A stretch of DNA of 64,000 bases from Bacilli bacterium. Its GTDB lineage: Bacteria; Bacillota_I; Bacilli_A; RF39; UBA660. Made by a program: the position numbers and the translations under genes. Location of the stretch: NCBI GenBank assembly GCA_900769635.1, contig CAAGHJ010000002.1, positions 5,417-69,416 of the forward strand, written 5' to 3'. Numbering within the stretch: position 1 is the stretch's first letter; the number at the start of each line of letters is the position of its first letter. This document shows positions 23,631 to 33,189 of the stretch, piece after piece. The notes below the pieces were generated by a model. That model ran no database searches, was not told the DNA's origin, and saw only the letters and a program-made list of their open reading frames with translations.

Positions 23631-25418
23631 ATGAATAAAATCAAAGTAATGAGTGAACACTTATCAAATAAAATAGCAGCCGGAGAAGTAGTAGAAAAAT
23701 GCCTCTCCGTCGTAAAAGAACTAGTAGAAAACTCTGTTGACGCTAAAAGCACAGAAATATATATATACCTAAAAGAAGCCGGTCTTAGAGAAATAAAAGT
23801 AATAGATAACGGTACAGGAATGAATAAAGAAGATGCCAAACTATGTTTTGAAAGACACGCTACCAGTAAACTATATACAGACGACGACTTATTCAATATA
23901 TCATCCCTAGGCTTTAGAGGTGAAGCCTTGCCATCAATAGCATCTGTATCAAATGTTATCTTAAAAACCTGTTCTGATGAAGAAATAGGCTTTATGGTTC
24001 ACATCAAAGGAGGAACCCTTATAGAAGAAGGGGAGTGTGAAGCCCGTAAAGGAACAAGTATAACAGTAAATAATCTCTTCTATAACACTCCAGCACGTTT
24101 TAAATACCTAAAAAGCCCTTATACAGAACTAGCCAATATTACTGAATACATTCACAAAATGGCTCTATCATACCCAAACATAAAATTTAAACTAATAAAT
24201 GATGACAAAGAAATCATAAATACTGACGGTTCCGGCAACCTCTTAAAAGTAATAAAAGATATATACGGCCTTAACATAACAAAAAAAATGCTCTATATAA
24301 AAGGAAATAACCTAGACTATACCATTGAAGGATATATATCCTTACCAGAAGTAAATAGAGCCACTAAAAATCATATATCAGTCTTAGTAAACGGAAGAGT
24401 AATAAAAAACCATATCCTAAACCGTGTAATAAACGAAGCCTATTCCACTTTTAAAGAAGACACTAGATACCCAATAACTGTCATAAATATTACTGCCGAT
24501 CCAACATTAATAGATGTAAATATACACCCCTCAAAACTAGATATAAATTTCAGCAATTTCGATGATCTTCAAAATCTAATAACAGATACCATTAAAGAAG
24601 TACTAAAAAATAAACTATTAATTCCCAAAATAGAAATCAAAGAAGAAAAACCAATTAATTACGAAAATATCTCTTTAAACCTCGAAAAAAACATCGTTAA
24701 AGAACCCACAACCCCCCTCGATGAAGAATACAAAAAAAGACTAGAAAGCTACATAAACGATGATGCAAATATAACCGATGAAGAATTAGAAACTATTAGA
24801 GAAGAGTATGCAACTGATATAACCCCCGAAAACAAACTTCCTGAATTATATCCCGTAGGTCTTGCCTTCGGTACATATATAATATGTCAAAATGAATTAG
24901 GATTATACCTAATCGACCAGCACGCTGCCAAGGAAAGAGTAAACTATGAAAAAGTGTCATTCCTAATGAAACATCCCACTGGAAATACCATTAGCCCCCT
25001 AATTCCCATTAATATAGAACTCCCCCTAAACGAAGCAATGATAATAGAAAAAAATATGGACATATTAGCAAGCCTTAACATAAAAGTAGAACGCTTTGGT
25101 AACAGTTCTTTTAGAGTAATAGAACATCCCCTTTGGTTTACCAAAGGCTATGAAACCGAAACCATAAAAGCCATTTTCGATAACATTCTCGAAAAAGAAA
25201 AAAACTTTGATCTCGGAAAATTCCGTGATAATCTCGCTAAAATGGTTAGTTGCAAAATGAGTATCAAGGCCAATACTGATATCAGCTTTGCTGATATGGA
25301 AAGCCTAATAAGCGATCTCCGTCAGTGCCACAACCCCTTCAATTGTCCCCACGGTCGCCCAACAATTATTAATTTCACTAAGTATGAACTAGAAAAAATG
25401 TTCAAAAGGAGTATATAA
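23631..25418 (+). CDS. mutL: DNA mismatch repair protein MutL
   Basis: This 595-residue protein has the N-terminal GHKL ATPase motifs VKELVENSVDA, DNGTGM and GFRGEALPSIASVS. The C-terminal endonuclease has DQHAAKERVNYE and the late NCPHGRPT zinc motif. This fits the endonuclease-active MutL of bacteria without MutH. No mutS gene is in view. AATGAGGAAG precedes the start, and the stop overlaps the miaA start, so the two are coupled. Confidence 0.96.
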   Translation: MNKIKVMSEHLSNKIAAGEVVEKCLSVVKELVENSVDAKSTEIYIYLKEAGLREIKVIDNGTGMNKEDAKLCFERHATSKLYTDDDLFNISSLGFRGEALPSIASVSNVILKTCSDEEIGFMVHIKGGTLIEEGECEARKGTSITVNNLFYNTPARFKYLKSPYTELANITEYIHKMALSYPNIKFKLINDDKEIINTDGSGNLLKVIKDIYGLNITKKMLYIKGNNLDYTIEGYISLPEVNRATKNHISVLVNGRVIKNHILNRVINEAYSTFKEDTRYPITVINITADPTLIDVNIHPSKLDINFSNFDDLQNLITDTIKEVLKNKLLIPKIEIKEEKPINYENISLNLEKNIVKEPTTPLDEEYKKRLESYINDDANITDEELETIREEYATDITPENKLPELYPVGLAFGTYIICQNELGLYLIDQHAAKERVNYEKVSFLMKHPTGNTISPLIPINIELPLNEAMIIEKNMDILASLNIKVERFGNSSFRVIEHPLWFTKGYETETIKAIFDNILEKEKNFDLGKFRDNLAKMVSCKMSIKANTDISFADMESLISDLRQCHNPFNCPHGRPTIINFTKYELEKMFKRSI

Positions 25419-26305
25419 TGATTATTGTAATAGTAGGCCCTACAGGAGTAGGTAAAACAAAACTAAGTATAGAATTAGCCAAAAAGTACGATGGAGAAAT
25501 CATAAACTTCGATAGCGTCCAAATATATAAAGAATTAAATATAGGAAGTGCCAAAGTAACCCCCCAAGAAATGGAAAACATACCCCACCATTTAATAGAC
25601 TTTGTTGATATAAACAAACCCTATACCGTATACGATTATCAAACCCAAGCCCGTAGGGAAATATCCCAACTAGAAAAAAAAGGCAAAACCATAATTATGG
25701 TCGGAGGCACAGGACTATATGCCAAAAGTGTACTATACGATTACAACTTCACTAACGAAACCATTACCAATAATTACGAAAATCTAAGTACCGACTACCT
25801 CTATAATAAAGCTCTCTCTATTGACAAAGAATGCACCATACCCCAAAACAATAGACGCAGACTAATAAGATTCCTAAACTACTATGATAACCATAACGAA
25901 AGTATGAGACTAAATAATAACGGTGATAAAAAAATATATAACTTCATTACCATCGGCCTCACAACCGATAGAAGTATCCTCTATCAAAGAATAAACAATA
26001 GAGTAGATAAAATGATTGAACAAGGCTTAATAAATGAAGCCCATAATCTCTATAAAAGAAATATCCATAGCAAAGCCACTCAAAGTATCGGCTATAAAGA
26101 ACTATATAATTATTTCGATAAAAAAATAAGTTTAGAAGAAGCAATAAATGATATAAAAAGAAATTCTCGTAGATACGCCAAAAGACAATACACATTCTTT
26201 AACAATAAAATGGATGTCAAATGGTTTAACGTAAACTTTGAAAATTTCAATGAAACAGTAGGGGAAGTAATAACCTATATAAATAAAAAAAATAACTCAA
26301 ATTAA
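25418..26305 (+). CDS. miaA: tRNA dimethylallyltransferase
   Basis: This 295-residue protein has the MiaA P-loop (GPTGVGKTKL, residues 7-16), the DSVQIYKELNIGSAK segment that contacts substrate, VGGTGLYAKSV and the RNSRRYAKRQ motif near the C-terminus. It adds an isopentenyl group to adenosine 37 of tRNAs that read codons starting with U. It starts on the stop codon of mutL, an arrangement also common in other Bacillota. Confidence 0.96.
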   Translation: MIIVIVGPTGVGKTKLSIELAKKYDGEIINFDSVQIYKELNIGSAKVTPQEMENIPHHLIDFVDINKPYTVYDYQTQARREISQLEKKGKTIIMVGGTGLYAKSVLYDYNFTNETITNNYENLSTDYLYNKALSIDKECTIPQNNRRRLIRFLNYYDNHNESMRLNNNGDKKIYNFITIGLTTDRSILYQRINNRVDKMIEQGLINEAHNLYKRNIHSKATQSIGYKELYNYFDKKISLEEAINDIKRNSRRYAKRQYTFFNNKMDVKWFNVNFENFNETVGEVITYINKKNNSN

Positions 26306-26317
26306 CAAGTTATTTTT
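26288..26317. terminator. bidirectional terminator after miaA
   Basis: AAAAATAACT (26288-26297) pairs with AGTTATTTTT (26308-26317) between the converging miaA and transglutaminase-like genes. Confidence 0.8.
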
Positions 26318-26320
26318 CTT

Positions 26321-27202
26321 TTATGCCGCTTCTTTAAATACAGTTTTATTAAAACTGTGCGTATTATCATTCAGTTTTTCAAGTTCTGCTGTTGTAATAA
26401 GAAAATAAGTATCCCTATTCAAATTCTGCTCATATATCGGATCATCCCAAGTCAAATCAATATGTAGCCATTTATTATTAACCTTAACCAAATTCCATAT
26501 ATGCGTATCATTACTAATCTTATAATTATCAATACCAAGTTTATCCAAAAAAATACCCATAGCATCACTATATCCCGAACAAATCCCATACCCCTCAAGA
26601 AGCACCCCAATAGCTGTATTAGACTTGTAAGTCATATCATTAATATTCTTACTCTTTAAAGTATCATACTTAGTATTATCAATAATATAATCGTGAATAA
26701 TCTTTAACTTCTGTGTTGTTGTCATCGTATCCACAATATTCTCTTTAATAACCTTATCAACAACCTCATTAATCTTAACAATATTCTCTTCAGAATAAAT
26801 CTTATTAACCTTAATATCAAACTCTCCCTTAGTATTATAAGTAAAGATAATACTACTAAAACTATTATAAGGATGAACAAAATTATTAATTGTCGATAAA
26901 AGCTCCTTATTATTACCAATCTCTTCTAAATCCTTAGCACAATTCTTATACTCCCTAACACAATATCCCGTTCCCTCTTTACTCCCCGTATTAACAACGT
27001 GATATATATAATTAAGAAGCTCTGTATAATTATGAACCTCATCATCATAATTCTGAACAAACTCAAAATCCCTATCCAAATAATACTCATTTTCCTTAAG
27101 TACAATTTCTTCTCTCTTATCAAATAAATTCGTATCTGTAAAATTGCAGTAAGTAATTACTGACAATAAAAATATTCCTAAAACTAGTGTCACATATTTC
27201 AT
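26321..27202 (-). CDS. secreted or anchored transglutaminase-like protein
   Basis: The protein has 293 residues. The N-terminal hydrophobic segment (residues 4-18) can be a signal anchor. The C-terminal half has the transglutaminase-like fold: GICSGYSDAMGIFLDKLGI gives the nucleophilic Cys, THIWNLV the His, and HIDLTWDDP the Asp. Related proteins act as cysteine peptidases or crosslinkers at the cell surface. It is preceded by GGAGAG and lies between converging miaA and rpsT. Its substrate is unknown. Confidence 0.83.
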   Translation of the reverse strand: MKYVTLVLGIFLLSVITYCNFTDTNLFDKREEIVLKENEYYLDRDFEFVQNYDDEVHNYTELLNYIYHVVNTGSKEGTGYCVREYKNCAKDLEEIGNNKELLSTINNFVHPYNSFSSIIFTYNTKGEFDIKVNKIYSEENIVKINEVVDKVIKENIVDTMTTTQKLKIIHDYIIDNTKYDTLKSKNINDMTYKSNTAIGVLLEGYGICSGYSDAMGIFLDKLGIDNYKISNDTHIWNLVKVNNKWLHIDLTWDDPIYEQNLNRDTYFLITTAELEKLNDNTHSFNKTVFKEAA

Positions 27203-27267
27203 ATACCTTTTCTCTCCTAATCTAATATAAGTATATCATAAAAATATATATTTTTGTCAAAAAAATT

Positions 27268-27297
27268 GCAAAAAAGAAAAGAAGTTTATTTAACTTC
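27268..27297 (-). terminator. rpsT terminator
   Basis: On the - strand GAAGTT and AACTTC (27281-27286 and 27292-27297) form a stem overlapping the rpsT stop, followed by a T-rich tract. Confidence 0.75.
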
Positions 27298-27555
27298 CAT
27301 AGCATTTACTTTTTTAGTTAATCTTGATTTTTCTCTATTTACTTTATTCTTATGAACTAAACCTTTACTTTTAGCATTATCAAGACTCTTAATAGCTAAT
27401 CTTAAACTGTTAGTAGCTTTTTCTTTGTTACCTTCAGAAATGGCTTTATCAGTATTTTTAATAGCATTTTTTACAGTTGATTTTAACTGTTGGTGTGCTA
27501 AAGTAGTCTTAGTTATTTGCTTAATTTTCTTTTTTGCATTTTTAACGTTTGCCAT
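27286..27555 (-). CDS. rpsT: 30S ribosomal protein S20
   Basis: This 89-residue basic helical protein begins MANVKNAKKKIKQ, with the LRLAIKSLDNAKSKGLVHKN region typical of S20. It binds 16S rRNA early in 30S assembly. The start at 27555 is chosen because AAAGGAG lies 7 nt upstream; an in-frame start 39 nt upstream has no such site. It is monocistronic with its own terminator and diverges from gpr. Confidence 0.95.
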   Translation of the reverse strand: MANVKNAKKKIKQITKTTLAHQQLKSTVKNAIKNTDKAISEGNKEKATNSLRLAIKSLDNAKSKGLVHKNKVNREKSRLTKKVNAMEVK

Positions 27556-27660
27556 ATTATATCTCCTTTCAATAACTATATATAATTTTACCAAAAAAAA
27601 AGCAAAAAGGCAAATATTTTTTAACTTTTTTGTAAAAAATATTACTATAGGAGGTCATTT

Positions 27661-28695
27661 ATGGAAAATAACATTAATTTAAAACCCTTTAACGTAAGAA
27701 CAGACCTAGTAGTAGAAAGCATAGACACATCCCATAAACCAATAAAAACCCAAGAAAAAACCAATAAAAACATTAAAATAAGTACCACAGATATAACCAA
27801 AGAAGAGGGAAAAGTAATAGAAAAAAAAGAAGGAAGATACATAACCATTACCTTTAAAGATATCACCAATTATGAAGATAGAGAAGAAATAGGCAAAGCC
27901 CTTGAAAAGGAAATAAAATCCCTTCTAAAATACAAAAATATCAAAGACGATGACGAAGGACTAATACTAGGATTAGGTAACAGCAAATCAACTCCTGATG
28001 CCTTAGGTCCTAAAGTAGTAAGTAGACTAGTAATAACAAGACACCTCTTTAAGTTAAATGCCCTCCCCAAAGAAGGAATACGTAGTATATCTGCCATAAG
28101 TCCAGGAGTAATGGGAGAAACTGGAATCGAAACCGCCGACTATATCGAAGCCCTAACCAATCTTATTAACCCCCAATTCATTATCGTAATTGATGCCCTT
28201 GCTGCTAGTAGTCTAGAAAGAGTAAATCGCACTATCCAACTAACCGATACCGGAATTAGACCCGGAAGTGGCGTATATAATAATAGAAAAGAAATAAGTA
28301 CCGATACCCTAAAAATACCAGTTATAGCAATAGGCGTTCCCACTGTCGTAGAATCATCCGTCATCGTAAACGAATCCATAAACTATCTACTAAAACACAT
28401 ATCATATATCAAGAACAATACCGAAATAAATAAACTAAGCCCTCTCCATTTTGATAATTATATAGACAAAATAAGAAATCTCGAACTAAGCCGAAGTGAT
28501 AAAGAAAAACTAATGGGCTTAGTAGGAACTCTCGGTGAAATAGAAAAAAGAAACCTCATCAAAGAAGTAATGAGTGCCGTTAACTACGATTTAATAGTCT
28601 GTCCCAAAGAAGTAGACTTCCTTATCGATAAAATAAGTGATGTCATTTCCAGTAGTCTCAACAATGCTCTCCATCGACAAATAACGCACTATTAA
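27661..28695 (+). CDS. gpr: germination protease GPR
   Basis: This 344-residue protein is an A25-type aspartic protease that degrades small acid-soluble proteins when spores germinate. It has the N-terminal NVRTDLVVES segment near which the proenzyme is cut, LGLGNSKSTPDALGPKVV near residue 100, ISPGVMGETGIE near 150 and VIDALAASSLERVN near 180. ATAGGAGG precedes the start. It stands just before spoIIP, the same order as in Bacillus. Confidence 0.95.
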   Translation: MENNINLKPFNVRTDLVVESIDTSHKPIKTQEKTNKNIKISTTDITKEEGKVIEKKEGRYITITFKDITNYEDREEIGKALEKEIKSLLKYKNIKDDDEGLILGLGNSKSTPDALGPKVVSRLVITRHLFKLNALPKEGIRSISAISPGVMGETGIETADYIEALTNLINPQFIIVIDALAASSLERVNRTIQLTDTGIRPGSGVYNNRKEISTDTLKIPVIAIGVPTVVESSVIVNESINYLLKHISYIKNNTEINKLSPLHFDNYIDKIRNLELSRSDKEKLMGLVGTLGEIEKRNLIKEVMSAVNYDLIVCPKEVDFLIDKISDVISSSLNNALHRQITHY

Positions 28696-28723
28696 AGTCA
28701 TATAATGTTTTTGGTGATTAACT

Positions 28724-29731
28724 ATGTTCAAAAAAGGGAAAATGATTCTAAAAAATCGCAAAAAATACAGTCTCAAACTCGCATTTTATCTCCTAATCAT
28801 TTATGGAGTATTCGCACTAACTTATTATAGTGCCATCAAAAACAATCAAAATATAAACAATGAAAACTTTGTCAAATTCATTTTAAAAGGTGGAAACATT
28901 AGCAATTTAAACGATATGAAGTTAAGCACTATCGTGGGTAAGACAATGAACTATATCTTTAAGATTGATTTCTCTAGTCCTACCAGTATTTTAAAATTTG
29001 GAGGCCTAGACGGTGCAGAAAATAAAAAACTACAATATAATGATGATTATAGTGACCTAGAAAAACTAAAAGAAATAAGCACTTACATCGAAGATCCATA
29101 CCCAAGTGATTCCAATAATCCCATAATCTATCTCTATAACTCTCACCAGTTAGAAAATTATAGCAATAATAGTTTAGAAATATACGGTATAACCCCTAAC
29201 GTCCTTATGACAACATATCTCTTTAAAGAAAAATTAAATAATAACGGTATAAGCACTATCGCTGAAACCGCCAATATGACAGAACTCCTCTCTATAAACG
29301 GTTGGGATCACTCATATAGCTATAAAGCTAGCAGACTATTACTATTAGAAAAAATAAATAAATATAACTCCCTTAAATACTTTATAGATATCCATAGAGA
29401 TAGCGTTAGTAAAGAAGTAAGTACAGCCAAAATAGGTGATAAAGATTATGCCCGCATTCTTTTTGTTATCGGACTAGAACACCCCGGCTATGAAAAAAAT
29501 TTAACCCTTGCAACTAACATAAATAATCTTATAAATAAATACTATCCCAATCTTTCCCGTGGTATCTATAAAAAAGAAGGATCAGGAGTAGATGGTATCT
29601 ACAATCAAGATGTAAGTTCAGGATGTATGCTCATCGAAGTAGGTAGCAAAGATAACAATATAAACGAAGTAATGAACACCACTTCAGCCCTTACAGATAT
29701 CTTTTCAAAATATATAAAAGGGGAAAGATAA
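28724..29731 (+). CDS. spoIIP: stage II sporulation protein P
   Basis: This 335-residue protein has one N-terminal membrane helix (about residues 18-38). The extracellular amidase domain has YNSHQLENY near residue 142, which corresponds to the family's HTHxxE metal site, and DIHRDS near 225. SpoIIP cuts peptidoglycan stems during engulfment together with SpoIID and SpoIIM; spoIIM is 3.7 kb downstream, spoIID is not in view. Its stop overlaps the start of the following small gene. Confidence 0.93.
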   Translation: MFKKGKMILKNRKKYSLKLAFYLLIIYGVFALTYYSAIKNNQNINNENFVKFILKGGNISNLNDMKLSTIVGKTMNYIFKIDFSSPTSILKFGGLDGAENKKLQYNDDYSDLEKLKEISTYIEDPYPSDSNNPIIYLYNSHQLENYSNNSLEIYGITPNVLMTTYLFKEKLNNNGISTIAETANMTELLSINGWDHSYSYKASRLLLLEKINKYNSLKYFIDIHRDSVSKEVSTAKIGDKDYARILFVIGLEHPGYEKNLTLATNINNLINKYYPNLSRGIYKKEGSGVDGIYNQDVSSGCMLIEVGSKDNNINEVMNTTSALTDIFSKYIKGER

Positions 29732-30054
29732 TGAAAAAAGATAAAATATTTAAACTAATTATAGGCATATTATTTATAACTTACATAATATGTTTTATCA
29801 TTTCTGAAAGCGGTTACTATGAATATAAAATGCAAGAACGAACCATATTAACTAATGAACAAATCAAAAAATTTGAAGAAGACGTAAAAAACAACATCAA
29901 TGTAGATATAAACGATTATACAATTCCCGAATACATAGATTATACAAATAAATTTACTAAAGGAGTAAATAGCACTTCTAATCTAATAAAAAAATACTTC
30001 AAAAAAATAGTAGAAGGCGGTTTCAAAATTCTAAATAGCCTCGTAAGCGGTTAA
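29731..30054 (+). CDS. small membrane-anchored protein downstream of spoIIP
   Basis: This 107-residue protein has one N-terminal membrane helix (about residues 9-25) and a charged extracellular tail ending in another amphipathic stretch. It is not recognised. It starts within the spoIIP stop codon with GGGGAAAG upstream, so it is translationally coupled to spoIIP and may function in sporulation. Its end overlaps the converging ZIP gene by 4 nt. Confidence 0.65.
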   Translation: MKKDKIFKLIIGILFITYIICFIISESGYYEYKMQERTILTNEQIKKFEEDVKNNINVDINDYTIPEYIDYTNKFTKGVNSTSNLIKKYFKKIVEGGFKILNSLVSG

Positions 30055-30806
30055 TGAAATAAAGTAATAAAAACAATCCCAATAAAAAAACATAAATAAG
30101 TTAATTTATTATAATTATAAGATTTTGATTTAGGCAAAAGTTCAAACAAAGAAATATAAAGCATAATACCCGCTATCAAAAAATAAAGAAGACCAAGCAC
30201 TGTCTCATTAATATAATTAATTAAGAACAAGTAAGTAATAACTGCTCCAAACGGCTCCGACAACGCCGAAACCAAAGTATATAAAAGAGCCTTAGCTTTG
30301 CTTTTCGTAGAGTAATAAATAGGAACAGCAATAGATAACCCCTCAGGAATATTATGAAGAGATATCGCTAAGGCTAAAGAAAACCCCAAAGAAATATTAT
30401 GATGTGTTGTCACAAAAGTAGCAATACCCTCAGGAATATTATGAATAACAATCGCTATCAAAGCTATAATACCAACTTTATATAAAGAAGAATTATACTT
30501 ATTATCATTTTTAACACTATCAGGAAAAAAATAATCAAGTAATCCCGAAGTAATACCACCAAGTATAATTGCCCCAAGTCCTAAAAAAGTCGTTGCAAAC
30601 AACCCATACTTAGTTTTTAAAAGCCCAATTCCTTCTGGCATTAAATCAATTACTGATATCATCATCATAACTCCTGCTGCAAACGAAAGACATCCCGCTA
30701 ATAACCTTTCTTCATTTTTAAATTTAAAAAAAATAATTAGTGATCCAATCAAAGTAGAAAAACCAGCAAATGTTGTTAAAATAAAAGCCAAAGTCGTATT
30801 ACTCAT
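30051..30806 (-). CDS. ZIP-family metal transporter
   Basis: This 251-residue protein has about eight membrane helices and the two ZIP signature segments IVIHNIPEGIA (residues 122-132) and ISLHNIPEGLSIAVP (about 150-164). Their His and Glu residues form the metal path. It probably imports zinc or another divalent metal and resembles the ZupT/GufA branch. The start at 30806 is preceded by GAAAAGAGGG. It is a single-gene unit on the - strand. Confidence 0.92.
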   Translation of the reverse strand: MSNTTLAFILTTFAGFSTLIGSLIIFFKFKNEERLLAGCLSFAAGVMMMISVIDLMPEGIGLLKTKYGLFATTFLGLGAIILGGITSGLLDYFFPDSVKNDNKYNSSLYKVGIIALIAIVIHNIPEGIATFVTTHHNISLGFSLALAISLHNIPEGLSIAVPIYYSTKSKAKALLYTLVSALSEPFGAVITYLFLINYINETVLGLLYFLIAGIMLYISLFELLPKSKSYNYNKLTYLCFFIGIVFITLFH

Positions 30807-30968
30807 ATAAATCCCTCTTTTCTCATTAATTTTATGCCTTTTATTTACAATAATATTACAGTTTTTAAAAAACCAGTAATAGGTTGGTATTATTTACTTA
30901 TTATAATTTTAACTAATCATTTAATAATAATAATGTAGTCAAATGAATAAGTAAAGGAGAAGATAAAA

Positions 30969-31961
30969 ATGTTTCTAAAGAAGATTAAGACTAACTTTCT
31001 GCTTCTTTTAATCCTTAGCGTTTTTATTCCAATAAAAGCAAATGCTTATTCTGATTACATTTTAGCAGGCGGTGAAAATATTGGTATCCTCCTTAAATCT
31101 AATTATATTATGGTCGTAGGTACTTATGAAACCGAAGGTATTGATACTGCTAAAAAAGCAGGACTCAATATAGGAGATAAAATCATAAAAGTAGGAAATA
31201 AACCCGTTAGCTCTATAGAAGAAATGATATCCTCTATTAATAATACCGGCATAAATAATAATATTGATATCACATACATTAGAGATAACAAAGAATACTC
31301 CACATCCCTTACTTTAATAAAAGATGTAGACGGCGTTTACAAAACAGGACTATATGTTAAAGATAGCATTAGTGGAATAGGTACCCTAACTTTTATTGAC
31401 CCCAATACTAAACTATACGGTGCCTTAGGTCACGAAATAATCGAAAAAAGTACGGGCCAAAAATTAGAAATCAAAGACGGCTGCATATACGACTCCACCG
31501 TTACCAATATTACACCATCAGATGATGGTCATCCCGGAGAAAAAAACGCAAGATACGATACGACGAAAGTCTACGGTAATGTACGTGAAAATACAAGTGC
31601 TGGAGTTTTTGGCACCATTAATAATATACCAGAAAAAAAACTATATAAAGTTGCTAAAGAAGAAGAAGTGGAACTAGGAGATGCAAAAATACTAACAGTT
31701 ATAAGCAATAAACTAGTAGAAGAATTTAACATCAATATACTTAAAATTAACAAATCCCAAAATACAACAAAAAATATATTATTTGAAATAAACGATAGTA
31801 ACCTTCTTAGTAAAACCGGAGGAATAGTGCAAGGAATGAGTGGCTCACCTATCATTCAAAACGGAAATATTGTCGGTGCCGTTACGCACGTAGTCGTGGA
31901 TGACCCAACCAAAGGATATGGTATTTTTATTACTACTATGTTAGAAGAAGCGGAAAACTAG
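30969..31961 (+). CDS. spoIVB: SpoIVB serine peptidase
   Basis: This 330-residue protein has an N-terminal signal segment (residues 8-26), a PDZ domain (about 35-115) and an S55 peptidase domain with GALGHE (catalytic His near residue 154) and GMSGSPI (catalytic Ser near 292). SpoIVB is secreted from the forespore and triggers pro-sigma-K processing in the mother cell. Its presence implies a forespore-to-mother-cell checkpoint. It is preceded by AAAGGAG. Confidence 0.94.
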   Translation: MFLKKIKTNFLLLLILSVFIPIKANAYSDYILAGGENIGILLKSNYIMVVGTYETEGIDTAKKAGLNIGDKIIKVGNKPVSSIEEMISSINNTGINNNIDITYIRDNKEYSTSLTLIKDVDGVYKTGLYVKDSISGIGTLTFIDPNTKLYGALGHEIIEKSTGQKLEIKDGCIYDSTVTNITPSDDGHPGEKNARYDTTKVYGNVRENTSAGVFGTINNIPEKKLYKVAKEEEVELGDAKILTVISNKLVEEFNINILKINKSQNTTKNILFEINDSNLLSKTGGIVQGMSGSPIIQNGNIVGAVTHVVVDDPTKGYGIFITTMLEEAEN

Positions 31962-31981
31962 GAAGATTTTCTTCCTTTTTC
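31960..31981 (+). terminator. spoIVB terminator
   Basis: AGGAAGA (31960-31966) and TCTTCCT (31970-31976) with a T run, overlapping the end of spoIVB. Confidence 0.8.
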
Positions 31982-32021
31982 TATTTTTTTATCAAAAAAG
32001 GATGACAAGTAAAAAAAAGTT

Positions 32022-32173
32022 TGGTATAATTTAATTATACTAGACTAGGGGGTAGAGTAATAGTAACTAATTATATTTAGGCCTACTACTTGGTTGATCA
32101 AAAATATCTAATCGAAAGGAGGGCCACTTATCCCAACACATAAAAGTAGCGGGTTTCCGTGGTTAATATTTAT
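32022..32173 (+). promoter_or_regulatory. structured leader of unknown type
   Basis: A TATAAT box (near 32024) is followed by about 120 nt with stops in all frames and several possible helices. GGGGTA near 32050 can pair with TATCCC near 32131. CTACTT near 32087 can pair with AAGTAG near 32146. CGGGTTTCCG near 32150 can form a small hairpin. A strong AAAGGAGG (32118-32125) has no ATG, GTG or TTG at the right distance; an ATC 7 nt after it opens a 15-codon frame whose stop overlaps the next ATG. It does not match a riboswitch class I know. Confidence 0.4.
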
Positions 32174-32908
32174 ATGAATAATATATCTTTAATAGCAGCT
32201 TTAAATAAGCATAACATATATTTCATTAGGGATAATACAATATCTTATTATTTATCTGTTCCTAAAAACAACAATAGTGTTAATATCACAATAGAAATAA
32301 AAAACAATCTCGATAAGTACGATTTTACTAAAAATGACACTCTTTGGGTAAAAGAAAATGTCCTCTCATATTTTAGAGAAATAGACAACACCTCTTGCAG
32401 TTACGTAATACCAATGTTTAATAATAGCCTAATTCAAATTATGGGAAGTAGTGACATCAACGACTATATCCACGCCGAAAGAATAATTACATATATAATT
32501 AATAGTGTATATAACTTACTTGTCGGCAGTGGCATCACACCATTAAGAGAAGTAATCCTTGTTAAAAATGACAGTTTCTTATCCTTTATCAGTTATTTTA
32601 AAAATAAATACCAAAACAGAATAGGAACAACCACAGTTCTTGAATTATTGCAAGAAAACATAGCCAATTATACTAATTATAAAAAATTAGAAACTGATGA
32701 TATGAACTTTGTTATTGGCAACGATAACCCTAGTAATATAAGTGTAAATAATGATGTAACTATAGCAAGTAGAGATGAAGCCTTAGAAAAACCACAAACA
32801 GTATCAAGAAAACCAGTTCCAGCCAGTAGTGGCGGTTATGTTGCTTACTATTTACTTGCAATTGTAGCAGTAATATTCGCTGTCTTCATCCTTTATTTAC
32901 TCATCTAA
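32174..32908 (+). CDS. hypothetical protein with C-terminal membrane helix
   Basis: This 244-residue protein (from ATG 32174; GTG 32159 is an alternative) has no N-terminal signal and one strong membrane helix at the very C-terminus (about 222-243), so it may be tail-anchored. The body is a mixed helix/strand region with no known motif, and a Pro/Ser-rich linker precedes the helix. No ribosome site directly precedes either start. It follows spoIVB and has its own terminator. Function unknown. Confidence 0.6.
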   Translation: MNNISLIAALNKHNIYFIRDNTISYYLSVPKNNNSVNITIEIKNNLDKYDFTKNDTLWVKENVLSYFREIDNTSCSYVIPMFNNSLIQIMGSSDINDYIHAERIITYIINSVYNLLVGSGITPLREVILVKNDSFLSFISYFKNKYQNRIGTTTVLELLQENIANYTNYKKLETDDMNFVIGNDNPSNISVNNDVTIASRDEALEKPQTVSRKPVPASSGGYVAYYLLAIVAVIFAVFILYLLI

Positions 32909-32930
32909 AAGTACCGAAGTGGTACTTTTT
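32907..32930 (+). terminator. terminator
   Basis: AAAAGTACC (32907-32915) pairs with GGTACTTTT (32921-32929). Confidence 0.85.
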
Positions 32931-32978
32931 ATTATAAATGGTGGACAAGTTCAGTATAGAAAAACAGAGAGGTAAAAA

Positions 32979-33119
32979 ATGAAAGAAAAAGAAATAAAAA
33001 AAATTTTTGGAAAATTGGGAATAAGTGTAAAGAAAGTTAGTTCCGCTAGTAATTCATTTAATTCTAATGTATATATAGTTAATTCAGATGCCGAAAAAAA
33101 ATATGTATTAAAAATTTGA
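32979..33119 (+). pseudogene. N-terminal fragment of an APH/choline-kinase-like gene
   Basis: This 46-codon frame has a good ribosome site (AGAGAGG). It encodes only the first strands of a kinase-like fold: NSFNSNVYIVNS followed by KKYVLKI, which looks like the nucleotide-binding lobe with the ATP-contacting Lys. It ends in TGA and nothing downstream continues the fold. It is most likely the stub of a deleted aminoglycoside-phosphotransferase or choline-kinase-type gene; a real short protein cannot be excluded. Confidence 0.5.
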
Positions 33120-33151
33120 GTTCTTTTTTTAATAAACATTATATATATTTA

Positions 33152-33164
33152 CCCCCAATAGGGC
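33152..33164 (-). repeat. dispersed GCCCTATTGGGGG motif
   Basis: Copy of the dispersed GC-rich motif, reverse orientation, followed on its own strand by TAAAT as at 36443. Confidence 0.55.
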
Positions 33165-33189
33165 AGGGGACCAAAAGAAAAAACATATC

